Positions 26,358 through 37,100 of a stretch of 64,000 bases of DNA are shown here, in pieces. Position 1 is the first letter of the stretch. Each line of letters begins with the position of its first letter. Where the stretch lies: assembly GCF_963665245.1 (NCBI RefSeq), contig NZ_OY762269.1, positions 558,001-622,000 of the forward strand, read 5' to 3'. Below the pieces are notes generated by a model that did not search any database, was not told where the DNA came from, and saw only the letters and a list, made by a program, of their open reading frames with translations. Position numbers and translations under genes: made by a program. Source of the DNA: an uncultured Paludibaculum sp. (GTDB taxonomy: Bacteria > Acidobacteriota > Terriglobia > Bryobacterales > Bryobacteraceae).

Positions 26358-26810
26358 CCGTGGTTGATCCGTCCCAGTGGGAGTTCTGGCTCACGGATGC
26401 CTACTCATGGTCATGTGTTGCCTTCGCGGTGACGCACTGACAGAACAGGTAAGCTGTTGATTCATAGTTAGTTGTGCGAGAGGAACAGGGCGAGAGGAGC
26501 CAGAGGTCCAGCCGTCGGAGCGTAGTGATCGGAGAGGCGGCGTGGCGAATACTCTCATGAAGTCCGTCCGTGTATGTGTGGGGCGGCCTGCTAGTTTCGT
26601 CAGCGCAATCCGGTCCGTAACTTGTCATAGTGGGTAGCCCCGCAAGCGCGTCATCGCGGGTAAAGCCAGTCCGATTGAGGAAAATTAATCGATCAAGCCG
26701 AGCTGGTATCTAGACGAATTAATCCGGTTACGGCGCCTCGGTGTCTCACACCTAAACGCCACGTTACACGTGGCATTCGATGGGATCAGTTGATATCTCT
26801 TGGCCTCGGC

Positions 26811-26828
26811 TGTTCTGAAAACAGAACA
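26811..26828. promoter_or_regulatory. Palindromic operator-like site 1
   Basis: TGTTCTGAAAACAGAACA, 7-bp arms around AAAA. Same pattern as site 2 at 26894-26913, about 84 bp away centre to centre. Confidence 0.45.
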
Positions 26829-26893
26829 AACTCTGCCTGACCGGCGCCAATGAGATGGTTGCTAACGGCGTAAATGCGGATAGAAATGAGCGA

Positions 26894-26913
26894 CTGTTCC
26901 GAATTCAGAACAG
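26894..26913. promoter_or_regulatory. Palindromic operator-like site 2
   Basis: CTGTTCCGAATTCAGAACAG; its inner 18 nt differ from site 1 at three positions only. Two matching palindromes upstream of one operon suggest cooperative binding by a dimeric regulator, which is not identified. Confidence 0.45.
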
Positions 26914-27751
26914 ACAGCCTTCGGCGAGGCCGAGAGCGCAAGACTTCCTGGCTTCTACAGGTAAGAACATACAGTTTTCCTGAGTACGAGATCGAGATCT
27001 TCCTGGTCTCCATGGAGACACGGCGCAAAAAGGTAGAATCGGCCGCGCCTTCTTGTCTTTGGTGCGCGCCATTGTCCGTGTTGTAACAAAATTGCTTACC
27101 AATGCTGCTTGACACGACCACGAGCGTGCTGATTTCATATGGATGGTCACGATTTAAAGTACTCATTTCTTGTCGCCCGACCTCGGCGGGAATCAGAGAG
27201 GAATCTCATGCTAACGCGATTGGTGTGTCTCGGATGGGTGGTCTTGGTGTGCGCGTCCACCGGGTATTCCCAGCAAGATGCGATTGAAAAGCCCACAGGC
27301 GGATCGATCTCCGGCAGTATTCCTGCTCTGGACCTAAAGGCGCATCAAAGGGCTGTCATTACCTGGACTAGGCAAGTCACGGACGAGCCGACCAAGGCTC
27401 CCATCTCCGGCGCGGTGCTGACCGACGAAAAGGGCCAATTCACCATCGATGCTGTCTGGCGTCAACTATTCCGCCCGGTCAGCGACAACTATTTCTCCCT
27501 ATCGGCGACAACTACAAGCTTTGTGTAGCGGCCTTGCTCGCCTACACTGGTGCTGGCCGGAGCAGAGGGTAAGGCTCTGCAGGGATGCAACCTGAGCGCT
27601 GACTCCGGGGCCAGACCAGGCTGCGGGCGGGGTTCACCCGCCCCAGCGGTTCCGGTCCTTCTCCTGGGCTGGCAGGGTGGCGCTAAATCCCGGAGGTCTG
27701 GAGGCAGAGCCTCCAGATCAATCAATGACAACTTCCTTGTTCGCCGCGCTG

Positions 27752-28519
27752 TCATTCGTCCTCCGCTTTCTTCTTCTTGGCCTGCTCCATCCTGTAACTG
27801 GCGATGTTCAATTCGAGGATCACGCTGTGATGGACCAACCGGTCTATGGCTGAGGCCGTAGTCATGGGGTCCTTGAAAATCGCCTCCCATTTGGAGAATG
27901 GCAAGTTGGAAGTGAGCAGCACGCTGGCGCGCTCGTAGCGTTCGGCCAGCAGTGTAAACAGCACCTCCATCTCCTCTCGGCTCTGCTGCACGTAGCCAAT
28001 GTCATCGATCACCAGAGCTTCGTAGTAGGCGAGCTTCTTGATGGCCTGGCTGAGCCGCAGGGCTTGCTTGGCGCGCAGCAGATCCTGCACCAGCCGCGCA
28101 CATGTGGTGAACGCCACACGGCGCCCCTGCCGGATCAGTTCCTGCCCGAGGGCCGAGAGTAGATGAGTCTTGCCGCTACCAGGATTTCCGAAGGCGAGGA
28201 CATTCTCGCGTCGGTCCAGAAACGTGCCATCCAGCAGAGCCTTGGCCTGTCGGGCCGCCTTCTGGGGCAACCGTTTCAGGTCGAAGCTATCCAGCGTCTT
28301 TTCCAGCGGAAGCTTGGATGCCTGCAACAGGCGAGCGATCCTCTTTTCGCGCCGTTCCTGACACTCCCGCTCGACCAGTTCCAGCAGGAACTGCTCGTAA
28401 CCCAGCGCCTCCCGTTCCGCCTGGCGCGCCTTGTCTTCGTAGCATCGGCCCATCACCGGCAGGTAGAGTTCGCCTAGATACCCGGCCAGTTCTTTCTTGA
28501 TGTCGCGGGGTTTGCTCAC
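27752..28519 (-). CDS. istB: IS21 helper ATPase IstB
   Basis: 255 residues, DnaC-like AAA+ ATPase. Walker A GNPGSGKTHLLSALG, Walker B EALVIDDIGYVQQ, sensor LLTSNLPFSKWEAIF and the typical Arg-containing AIDRLVHHSVILELN. It helps IstA in target selection. Its start overlaps the istA stop by 4 nt, the usual coupled arrangement. Confidence 0.95.
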   Translation of the reverse strand: MSKPRDIKKELAGYLGELYLPVMGRCYEDKARQAEREALGYEQFLLELVERECQERREKRIARLLQASKLPLEKTLDSFDLKRLPQKAARQAKALLDGTFLDRRENVLAFGNPGSGKTHLLSALGQELIRQGRRVAFTTCARLVQDLLRAKQALRLSQAIKKLAYYEALVIDDIGYVQQSREEMEVLFTLLAERYERASVLLTSNLPFSKWEAIFKDPMTTASAIDRLVHHSVILELNIASYRMEQAKKKKAEDE

Positions 28520-30018
28520 TGCTTCACCCCCATACCAGCGCCACCGTCGAGCAGTTCATCGAAGCTGGCCAGGACGACATCGTCCACCGCGATGTGAGTG
28601 GCTGGCCGCACTCCTGCTTGCTCGCTCAGCACGGCACGAACCGCAGCCGCATTGAGCTTCCCTTCGCCAATCTCTCCGGCCTCCAGCAGATACCTCAACG
28701 CCTCATCGACTCGCGCCTCGCCTTCTTGCGCCGCCATCTGCAGAATCTCCAGGTAGAGCTTGTTGGCTCGCGGCTGTGCCACCTCCCGCAACGCATCCCA
28801 TGCCATGCGGAACCGGCTTGTGGGAAACAGTTCGTCCCGATAGCGGTAGTTTTCGAACGCTCCAGGCTTGCGCACCAGCCAGTCGATGATGTGCCGGTAG
28901 TCCACACGATGCTTGCCCCGGCCACGCAACCGTGGCATCTCCTCCACCTTGTTGCCGCCATACCAGACCTCGACGCTCTCCGCGTTCAGACGCGCTTCCA
29001 CCTGTTCGCCGATCAGGCGGCTGTTGACCGAATAGGCATTGCGGTCCACATAGATGATGCTGCCGGAGTCCACCCTCACCTTCACTCGCTTCGCGCTGCC
29101 CACCCGCCGCTCCGGCAATGCTCTCAGGTACTGCATCTCGGCGGCGAGCCGCTCACGGCGGCCGGCATTCAGCCGCACCAGAAGCAGACGCAGGAATTCC
29201 TTATACTCCTCCACGGAGGCGAAGTCGTGACTTCCGCGCAGTAGCAGCGCCTGCTCGACGGCCCGTTTCAAGCGGTGGTGGCGTTGCTCGACGTCGCCGT
29301 TCTCGTTTGCCTTGCCCGCCTGGATCTTCTGGCCTTCCAACCGGTAGTGCCGCAACAGCGCCTCGTAGCGCGTCGTGAACTCCTTGTCGTTGCTCATGTT
29401 GTTCACGGCGGTGGACAGGCGGTCGGTCCGGTGCTCCAGCGGCACCGCACCCAATGCCCACAGGGCGTTCTGCAACCCCTCGCTCAAGCTCTCAAAGCTC
29501 TCGGAATAGCACAACGTGACGTCCTCCCAGTTCGAGTACGTCAACACGAAGTGATAGAGCATGTGCGGGAAACTCTGGCGGCCGATCGTGATGCCGAGTT
29601 CGTTCATGTATGTGAAGTCAGACTGGCCCAGGCGGCCTGGCACGTGCCTCTGGGCGAAGAACACTTCCCTGCCTGGGCCTTCCGTGGCGCGCCAGCGTTT
29701 GATATGCCGCTGTAGTGTCCGCAACTGCCCGTCGGCGAATTCGCCCGGATACTGGCGCTGTAATGCCTCGAACAATGTTTTGGCTTCCAGCCCAGGGTTG
29801 GCGTCCAGTTGTTGACGAACCTCCTCCCAGACCCGTTCGAATGGATCGGGCCGAGTTCGCCACGTCCTATCTGGCGTCTGCTCACTTGGGGGCCTAAGAT
29901 CGGCCAGGTATTTCCTGGCTGTCTTCACATCCATGCCGGCCTTCGCGGCCGCCACCTCTTGCGTTTTCTCTGTTTTCGACAACCTTCTCAACCTCCTGAC
30001 TTGTGCGTCGGTAACCAT
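28516..30018 (-). CDS. istA: IS21 transposase IstA
   Basis: 500 residues. N-terminal helix-turn-helix (EVAAAKAGMDVKTARKYL), integrase core with the DDE residues in GQSDFTYM, EHRTDRLSTAV and ANENGDVEQRHHRLKRAVEQAL, and the C-terminal Mu-transposase-like domain (VDRNAYSVNSRLIGEQVEARL). Frame unbroken, probably functional. Oriented against the host operon. Confidence 0.95.
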   Translation of the reverse strand: MVTDAQVRRLRRLSKTEKTQEVAAAKAGMDVKTARKYLADLRPPSEQTPDRTWRTRPDPFERVWEEVRQQLDANPGLEAKTLFEALQRQYPGEFADGQLRTLQRHIKRWRATEGPGREVFFAQRHVPGRLGQSDFTYMNELGITIGRQSFPHMLYHFVLTYSNWEDVTLCYSESFESLSEGLQNALWALGAVPLEHRTDRLSTAVNNMSNDKEFTTRYEALLRHYRLEGQKIQAGKANENGDVEQRHHRLKRAVEQALLLRGSHDFASVEEYKEFLRLLLVRLNAGRRERLAAEMQYLRALPERRVGSAKRVKVRVDSGSIIYVDRNAYSVNSRLIGEQVEARLNAESVEVWYGGNKVEEMPRLRGRGKHRVDYRHIIDWLVRKPGAFENYRYRDELFPTSRFRMAWDALREVAQPRANKLYLEILQMAAQEGEARVDEALRYLLEAGEIGEGKLNAAAVRAVLSEQAGVRPATHIAVDDVVLASFDELLDGGAGMGVKQ

Positions 30019-30613
30019 CTCCGATGCGCCCGCGGGCGCGATCCTCGATGGTCGTTGATGGTTGTCGCCAGTAGGGAATTCTAGTTGTCGTCGGCCGGGA
30101 GTTCTAATTGTCGCCCGTCACGATGCCTTGTCGGCCGGTACGTATGCACTGTGTGTGAGGGTGCCAGGATCCTCATTCCTGGATCCTTGTGTCTGGGATG
30201 ACCCAATTCCGACCGTTAGCATCAAGTCCGGCGGCAAGAGTAAGAACACAAAAATTGATCTGAAAGAGGGCGTCCTGTTTCAGTTCCAAGTCGCGGACTC
30301 CGAAAAAAAAGTAGCCTCGCTTGGCAAAGGCGCAGGAGTTGTTCTCGACGCGACAGTCGAACTCCCCAACGGCCGCTATGTGAGGATGCCACTGGTGAAG
30401 TCTGATACTGCGGGCCACACCATGGAGATCCTGGTTCCTGCTGACCGGGACCTGCCCCTCTTGGTCGACGGCCAGGGTCTGTTGTTCCTCAATGAAGACG
30501 GCCAGCCCTGGGCCAGAGATCGCGCGGCATATGTGATCCAGAAGAGCGTGCAGGGCGAGAAGGCAAAGACTACGAAGATCCAGGTGAAGGGCCGGTAGCC
30601 GGAGAGTTCTGTC

Positions 30614-33600
30614 ATGAAGAAAGAGATTTTCACCTCGCAAAGTCGGCTACATGTTCGCTGTGTGTTCTCACTTGTCAGCCTACTAGTGTTATCGGCGGGG
30701 TGGCTCTTTGGGCAACCGCCTTTGAGGCGTGAGTACATCCGTCTGGGCGGTCGAGTGATCGCCATCGAAAGCCCACAGTCGTCAGTTACACCCGCGGAAG
30801 TCCGGTTGTTGGCGGCCCAGACCGCCTCATTCTCTGTAGGTGGTGGTAGCGCTGTATGGTCCCTCGTTCCATCAAGCGGCACTGGGACGATTAGCATCTC
30901 AGGTCTCTATACGGCTCCAGCGACCGTGGCCACTGAAACTACCGTGAAGGTTGAGGCGCGCCAGACCGCAGGCGGCACGCTCATTGGGACGGCTACCGTG
31001 ATACTGGAACCCGCTGCCCTGTTGGTGACACCATCGACATTCAACCTGCAGGCATCCGGCGTCCAGGACTTCACTGCGAACATGGATTCGAACTGGACGG
31101 TCAGTCCTCAGGTGGGCGACCTGACAGTCACCTCGAATGGTGCTCACTATGTGGCGCCCCCAAGCATCTCGGAGCAGCTGACAGTGACTTTGACAGCCAC
31201 CAGCAAGGGAGTTCCGACCATGTCGGGCTCCGCGTCGATCCACCTTATGCCAGCGAGTGGAGTCTGTAGCGTGGCGCCCAAACTCCTGGCATGGACGGAG
31301 AACGGTCCGCCTCAGACGGTTACCGTCAACTGTCCTTTGGGTTATCCATGGACAAGCTCCAATGCCGACGCGCCGTGGGTGACCTTGACGCCGGCGAGTG
31401 GGACCGGAACCGGCTCGCCGGTGGCGGTGTCCCTGTCAGCCGCCAACCTGGGCGCGAATTCTGCCCGAGCTGGAAAAGTGATGCTGGATGGCACTCAGAT
31501 CGACGTGCGACAAAGTCCGAACTGTGGCACGTTCGCGAATCAAATTGTGGGGTCGCCTGGCACTTCAATTCAGCTGAGCACGGGTTGCACGGCTGGCGTG
31601 TCTTGGACATCTTACACCGGAGGGACATCTTGGTTGCGAGTCAACCCGGCCAGCGGCACCGGGCCGACGAACGTGACGTTGGTGGTGGATCCTTACGACG
31701 CCGCACAAGGGGCGCCGGTTAGGACAGCCACGGTGACCATCCAAGGCAACTCATTCACGGTGACACAACACGCAAAATGCGACCTAAATCCGACTACGGC
31801 GGCACTGGGCGGTGGCATCGATTTCCGATACCTACAACTCACCTGCGGCACGATGGCTCCATGGAGCACATCGGCCACGCCGTCATGGTTGGCGGCCACG
31901 AACGCCGATGGAAGCAGCACATCAGGGGTAGGCAGCGGGATTATCAAGATCGCTTCCACCACCGGGAACACAACCGGGTCGGTCCGCAGCGCAACACTAA
32001 CCGTGGACGGAAAGACAATCAGTGTGACCCAATCGCCGACTTCCAACGTTACCCTCAACCCTACGACCGCTTCGATTCTGGCTGGTGGGCAGGTCCAATT
32101 TGTTGGGTACATCGGTGGAGCCGAGCAGACCAATGGGTTGACTTGGACTGTGTTGAGTGGGCCGGGCTCTTTTTCTTCGCCGACGGGGCTATTTGTAGCG
32201 CCGGCGATTGTATATCCCGGTCAAAACACTGCAACGATCCAAGCAAAGGATTCATTGGGTGGAGGAGCTACGACAGCGACCATCACGATCGCGCCGTATG
32301 CTCCAGCACAGGGAGTGTCCGTAAGCCCGGCAACTGGTACCGCCCTCACACAGTCGTTCCAATTCACGGTAGTGAATGCCACTGACGTGCGGACGACCGA
32401 AATGATTGCACTGTTCAATAGCAATCTGTCGACTTATGAGAATGGCTGCGCGATTCGCGTAGTGCCTGACGGGACGGCGCCGATGGCGAATCTCATCAGC
32501 ATTCAAGTGAACACCGGATCGAGCTACACGCAGCCGATCAGTGCTGATGCAACCTCGGGTTCGGTAGAGAATAGCCAATGCCGGGTGCTCGCTGGTCCTT
32601 CGTCGGTGACCACAAATGGGAATACCCTAACCGTCACTCTGCAGGTGGAGTTCAAGCCCGGCTTTATTGGACAGAAGGAAGTTGGTGTCCTGACGAACAA
32701 CTCGACGGGCGCCATTACGCAAATGGCTCACGTAGGTTCGTGGAATCTGAGCGCAAACCCGGCATCTTTGCCGCCCAACATTACGATCACTGCCCCCGCG
32801 GCCTCGGCGACGGTGGGTGGAGCGTCGGTGCTAGTGCAGGGGTGGGCGCTCGACAATATGGTCCGAGCGGAAAACGTGATTACGAATGTCCAAGTGTATG
32901 TGGATAACACGCTACAGGGAGCGCCGGTGACGATGAACCTGTCGAGCACAATATGCACGACATACCCCAATCGCCCGGGCTGTCCGAATGTGGGCTGGTC
33001 ATTCACATGGGATACGCGATTCCTCACAAACGGAGCGCACACGGTGAAGGTAGTTGCCACCGACTACGACAATCCAGCGAAGACAAGCGAGGCAACAGTG
33101 GCTGTGACTGTGTACAACGCCCCCGGAACTCCGCTCACGGTAACGCCGGCCTCCACGTCGGCGCGGATGCACTACACGAATGAGGCATACACTCCGCCGT
33201 ACCCGCAGTTCACCGCGAAAAGGGGCTCGGCTGTGGTAACGCCCGTAATCTGGAGTACCCCGTACACTGTGGGTGGAGACCGATACGACGGATTCCTCAG
33301 TACTACGGGGGTGTATACACCGCCCGCGCCAGGATATCATCTCGCCGGGGACCAGATCCGGATCACCGCGACGAACCCTTCCGATTCCAACGACAAGGGA
33401 ACCGCATGGGTGAGATTGATTGGAATGCTGGGAGGCAGTGGTTACAACCTGGTGTGGCTATATCCAGGCCAGAGTGTAAGTTTGCCGTCCTCACTCGGTT
33501 CGGTGATTTACTCGCTTGAGCCAAATCTGGGAACAGTCAATTTCGCTGGCACTTACACGCACAATGCTACCAGTTACACTCCGGGGACTCTTGTAAAGGT

Positions 33601-33661
33601 CACTGCAACCAGCACCGGGGATCCGAACAAGCAAGAGACGGCGTATGTGAAGTTGCAGTAG
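30614..33661 (+). CDS. Secreted multidomain protein with BACON-like and Ig-like repeats
   Basis: 1015 residues with a signal peptide (ending SAGWLFGQ). After an Ig-like N-terminal part, three tandem BACON-like modules cover about residues 217-303, 304-390 and 391-476, each with a W-x-x-W/S-PASGTG core and an ending like VTQS. Further Ig-like parts follow (ITITAPAASATVGGASVLVQGWALDN, and a C-terminal domain with TPPAPGYHLAGDQIRITATNP). BACON domains bind carbohydrate or mucin-like surfaces, so adhesion is likely. Starts 15 nt after the interrupted gene and 21 nt before the next, in one operon with the RHS gene. Confidence 0.82.
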   Translation: MKKEIFTSQSRLHVRCVFSLVSLLVLSAGWLFGQPPLRREYIRLGGRVIAIESPQSSVTPAEVRLLAAQTASFSVGGGSAVWSLVPSSGTGTISISGLYTAPATVATETTVKVEARQTAGGTLIGTATVILEPAALLVTPSTFNLQASGVQDFTANMDSNWTVSPQVGDLTVTSNGAHYVAPPSISEQLTVTLTATSKGVPTMSGSASIHLMPASGVCSVAPKLLAWTENGPPQTVTVNCPLGYPWTSSNADAPWVTLTPASGTGTGSPVAVSLSAANLGANSARAGKVMLDGTQIDVRQSPNCGTFANQIVGSPGTSIQLSTGCTAGVSWTSYTGGTSWLRVNPASGTGPTNVTLVVDPYDAAQGAPVRTATVTIQGNSFTVTQHAKCDLNPTTAALGGGIDFRYLQLTCGTMAPWSTSATPSWLAATNADGSSTSGVGSGIIKIASTTGNTTGSVRSATLTVDGKTISVTQSPTSNVTLNPTTASILAGGQVQFVGYIGGAEQTNGLTWTVLSGPGSFSSPTGLFVAPAIVYPGQNTATIQAKDSLGGGATTATITIAPYAPAQGVSVSPATGTALTQSFQFTVVNATDVRTTEMIALFNSNLSTYENGCAIRVVPDGTAPMANLISIQVNTGSSYTQPISADATSGSVENSQCRVLAGPSSVTTNGNTLTVTLQVEFKPGFIGQKEVGVLTNNSTGAITQMAHVGSWNLSANPASLPPNITITAPAASATVGGASVLVQGWALDNMVRAENVITNVQVYVDNTLQGAPVTMNLSSTICTTYPNRPGCPNVGWSFTWDTRFLTNGAHTVKVVATDYDNPAKTSEATVAVTVYNAPGTPLTVTPASTSARMHYTNEAYTPPYPQFTAKRGSAVVTPVIWSTPYTVGGDRYDGFLSTTGVYTPPAPGYHLAGDQIRITATNPSDSNDKGTAWVRLIGMLGGSGYNLVWLYPGQSVSLPSSLGSVIYSLEPNLGTVNFAGTYTHNATSYTPGTLVKVTATSTGDPNKQETAYVKLQ

Positions 33662-33682
33662 GCGGAGAAGAGGGATAACGAC

Positions 33683-34117
33683 ATGAGAGGTCGAGACATG
33701 CAGGTGGTCGATTTCGCAATCACGACAGCAAGACGGTGGAGAGCACTGATTTCAGTTTCCGCGTGCCTTGCGTTGAGCTTGGCGTGTCTTTCGCCAGAAG
33801 TTCACGCGGCCGACGAGAAAAGGCGGCGCACTGTGGAAACAGAGGTCGTAGTTCTGACGACCTCGGGCTTTGTTCCATCCAGGATTCAAAGGCCACAAGG
33901 CGATTTCCGTCTGCAAGTGACATCGGCGCTTCCCCTGTCTGATCTCACTCTCGAAGTGCAAGATGTCTCGCAGAAGGCCGTGAAGACCAAAGCGTTCACG
34001 AACTTGAAGGGACAGCGGCAGCGGTGGTTGGACGACTATTCACTGACGCCTGGCACCTATGTGCTTCAGGTCAGAGAGGTGCCGAAGTTCAAGCTGGAGA
34101 TCGTGATCGGGAAGTAG
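33683..34117 (+). CDS. Small exported protein of the RHS operon
   Basis: 144 residues: a signal peptide (ALISVSACLALSLACLSPEVHAAD) and one small beta-sandwich-like domain (FRLQVTSALPLSDLTLEVQD, YSLTPGTYVLQVREVPKFKLEIVIGK). A second ATG five codons in is possible; AGAGGGAT lies before the first. The GTYVLQVRE ending resembles carboxypeptidase-regulatory or T9SS-like beta domains, but no family is certain. It sits 17 nt before the RHS gene, so it may assist export or folding. Confidence 0.7.
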   Translation: MRGRDMQVVDFAITTARRWRALISVSACLALSLACLSPEVHAADEKRRRTVETEVVVLTTSGFVPSRIQRPQGDFRLQVTSALPLSDLTLEVQDVSQKAVKTKAFTNLKGQRQRWLDDYSLTPGTYVLQVREVPKFKLEIVIGK

Positions 34118-34134
34118 GGGCGACGGAGCTAGAG

Positions 34135-37100
34135 ATGAGAGAACACAGAATTGAAGTATTGGCGAGCAGGTTGACGCTCGGGGCGCTGCTCTGCAATTTA
34201 ACCTTTTCCGTCACTGGGCAGATCACGACGGCCGTCGATGGTGCCACGCCACCGGTTCTGGCCGCTGGGCGTGCGGCCGGCAGTTATGCTCTGAGCGACT
34301 TTGAATCGGTGAATCTCTTCGGTGGTGGCCTGTCATTTCTCCTTCCGATCGTGCCACTTGGGGGGCAGGGCGCTCCGGGGGCGCCCGTGTATCTGACAAT
34401 GGATCGGCGCTGGGTCATGCAGTTCGAGAACTCGAACGACTACTTCAGCTACACTGCGATGACGACTGATCAGACCGACCCGATTAAGCACTACTACTCA
34501 CCTGGGGAACTCCGCATTCGCTCGGTTGGCCGGAATCCGGAGGTGGGATGCAATGACGGAGCCGACAGTCTTTATCGCGAAACGCTCACTCGGCTTACTT
34601 TTCGCGAAGCTGACGGGACGGAACACGAATTCGTGGATGCCACATCGGGCGGCAATATCCATCTCCACTCGGCATCCACGTACACCGACCCTTTCGGACG
34701 CCAAGTAAAAACATGCACGGTCGATGGAACATCACGAGGGCGTGTGTGGGTCACAAGGGACGGAACCTTCCAGACGTATATCGTCGCGTCGTCGGCCGGC
34801 GTCGTCGAGTATGCTTCAGGGCGTGGCAACGGCGATCCCGGTGTGAACATCGAGGCTCTGACCGGGTATCTGTATAAAAAGGACGGCACCCGACTGAAGA
34901 TTGTCGACGGAAGAGTGTCGGAGGTCCGAGACCGAAATGGCCGGTTCACAACCTATACGTACGGTACTGACCCGTTTAACGTGGCGACGTACAATCAGGT
35001 GATCTCAATTACGGATCCGATGGGGCGAACAACCACGATCGACTATCAGAAGAGCGATCCATACACCGGCGAAATCTACACCGCCTTGACGTACAAGGGA
35101 ACCTCCGGGTCGGACCGGACGGTGGAGGTCCACTACTGCGGCTTGGTTTCGACCTGCCCGTACTACGAGCACCCACCGGCAGGCAAAACAGTAGGGGGCA
35201 CTGACGGTCTGTTCCCGGGTTTCGGAAGCACAAGCACAATTTACGCACCGGGCGTTGTTAGCTACGTAAAGCTACCGGACGGGCGGAGGTATGAGTTCCG
35301 GTATAACTCGTATGGAGAGCTGGCCAAGGTGACGCTACCCACTGGCGGAAGCATCGAGTATGTTCACGGTTCCGGAATCGAGGGGCGGGAATCGTTGGCG
35401 GGACTAAACTCATCAGGCGGCAGTCTCCAGATCTATCGGCGTGTTCTGGAACGGCGAACCTATCTTGCGGATGGCTCACTGGCCAGCAAGACAAAGTACA
35501 AGACGACGCATGGAAGCACGGGATGTCCCTCTGGAGTGGCCTACTGCACCATCGTGACGGAAGAACATTGGAATGGTGAGAGCGCAGCAAGCGTACTGGC
35601 CGCGACACGGCATACCTTCGTTGGCGGCGCCGACGACCCGGAATCCTACTTCTGGAATGGATACTACATCGACTATCTAAATGGCAAGGAACTGGTGACG
35701 GCGGACCTGGTCGCGCCCACTGGAGCGAACGAGGTATCGGCCAGCGGATATCTAGGCATCAATGCCTTGAAGACCGCCTCGCAGACATGGGCTGAGCGAA
35801 GCTGCGAGACCGGAGAGCTGTGTCCAACGGCGATTGGGCTCATGAAGGCGAGCCCGAAGGATCCCCGAGTAAGTCAGGTTCAGACGACACTGGTCGATAG
35901 CAGCCAGACGTCAACGGTAACCTACGGCTACGATCGCTTCAATAACAAGACACTGGAAGTTGCGACTGGCTACGACGGCACAGTGTTGTACAGACGAACG
36001 GCAGCCTATCTCACGACCAATCCCGTTAACAGCGTGGACTATGTGCGCGCCGATCTCACCACAGGCACCGCTAACAATTCGATTGGAGTGTCAAGCGCCG
36101 TGGTCCATCTCCGGGGGCTGCCGGTATGGGCGGCGGAGTGCCTCGATGCGGGGTGCTCCGGGACCAAACTGGCTGCAAAGCGATTGTACAGCTACGATCA
36201 GGGGAGCCGGCAGGGCAGCACCGGAATCACGCAGTGGGATTCGACAGTGCCTACGGCGCGAGGGAACCTGACCATGGAGACAGGCTGGCTGGACTCCAGC
36301 GGCAGTAGTTCGATCTCCGTCTCACGCACCTACTATGACTACGGAGCGCCGTATGAAGTCACCGATGGCCGGGCGAATAAGGCCACCTACGAATGGGGCT
36401 GCAACGGGACCGCGATCAGTAAAGTGAAGAATGCATTGAACGACGAAACAACGATCGTCTCGGACTGCAACACCGGTTCGCCAACTTCGATCATCGATCC
36501 CAACGCGGTCGTTGAGACACGGCAATACACCGACGCCCTAGACCGCCTCACGTCGTCCACAGTCGGCTCCTACGCCAAGACTCTGTTTTCCTATGATGAT
36601 TCCGCGCGAGCGATTCAAACGAGGAAGAGCCGGAACAGCACGAGCGACAGCGACATCGTGACGGAGCTGAAGTATGACGGGCTCGGTCGGACGGTGGAGA
36701 CCAACCGCACGGAGCCAGGCGTGGCTGGCAGCGTCGTTACCAGAGTGTCGACGATGTATGACCTCTTGGGCCGCGTATGGAAAGTGTCGCAACCATTTCA
36801 GGGTGCGGCCGCCACCGCATGGACCGAGACCCTGTATGACAGTCTGGGACGGCCTACCAGTTCAACAACAAGTGATGGATCGGCAACGACAACGACCTAC
36901 GATGGCGCGACCGTGACGACCATCGATCCGGCGCACATGAAGAAGAAGATGGAGTACGACGCACTGGGCCGACTGGCGAATGTGACGGAATATCTGTGCC
37001 CGACGGCGGGTGGCTGTAGTGAGACGACCTCCTACACAACAACCTACTCCTACGACACGAGAGCCAACCTGACGGGCGTGATGCAGGGTGCTCAATCGCG

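Larger units (their letters stand above)
26358..27207. other. Upstream region of the RHS operon, no gene seen
   Basis: 850 nt, less GC-rich than its surroundings, with no protein-like frame. It holds the two related palindromes at 26811 and 26894 and a TTGACA at 27109-27114 without a good -10 partner. Presumed promoter region for the operon starting at 27208. Confidence 0.45.
27453..30120 (-). mobile_element. IS21-family insertion sequence
   Basis: 2668 bp with 6-bp target duplication CGATGC (27447-27452 and 30121-30126). Ends begin TGTC/TGAC and carry repeated CGACAACTA-type motifs on both sides, as in IS21 elements. Both genes are intact. 27453-27751 is the noncoding end region. Confidence 0.92.
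27208..30598 (+). pseudogene. Secreted protein gene, first of the RHS operon, split by IS21
   Basis: The 5' part (27208-27452) encodes a signal peptide (MLTRLVCLGWVVLVCASTGYSQ) and a carboxypeptidase-regulatory-like segment (TDEPTKAPISGAVLTDEKGQFTIDA). The 3' part (30127-30598) continues with LSAGTYALCVRVPGSSFLDPCVW and GVLFQFQVADSEKKV. Removing the IS and one CGATGC copy restores a single frame of 238 residues. GAGAGGAAT precedes the ATG. The role is probably extracellular or periplasmic; the beta-sandwich type is common in outer-surface proteins. As it stands the gene is broken. Confidence 0.85.

Noticed and set aside
27139..27207. Earlier start for the first RHS-operon gene
   Set aside because: The added residues precede a complete signal peptide; the ATG at 27208 has GAGAGGAAT before it.
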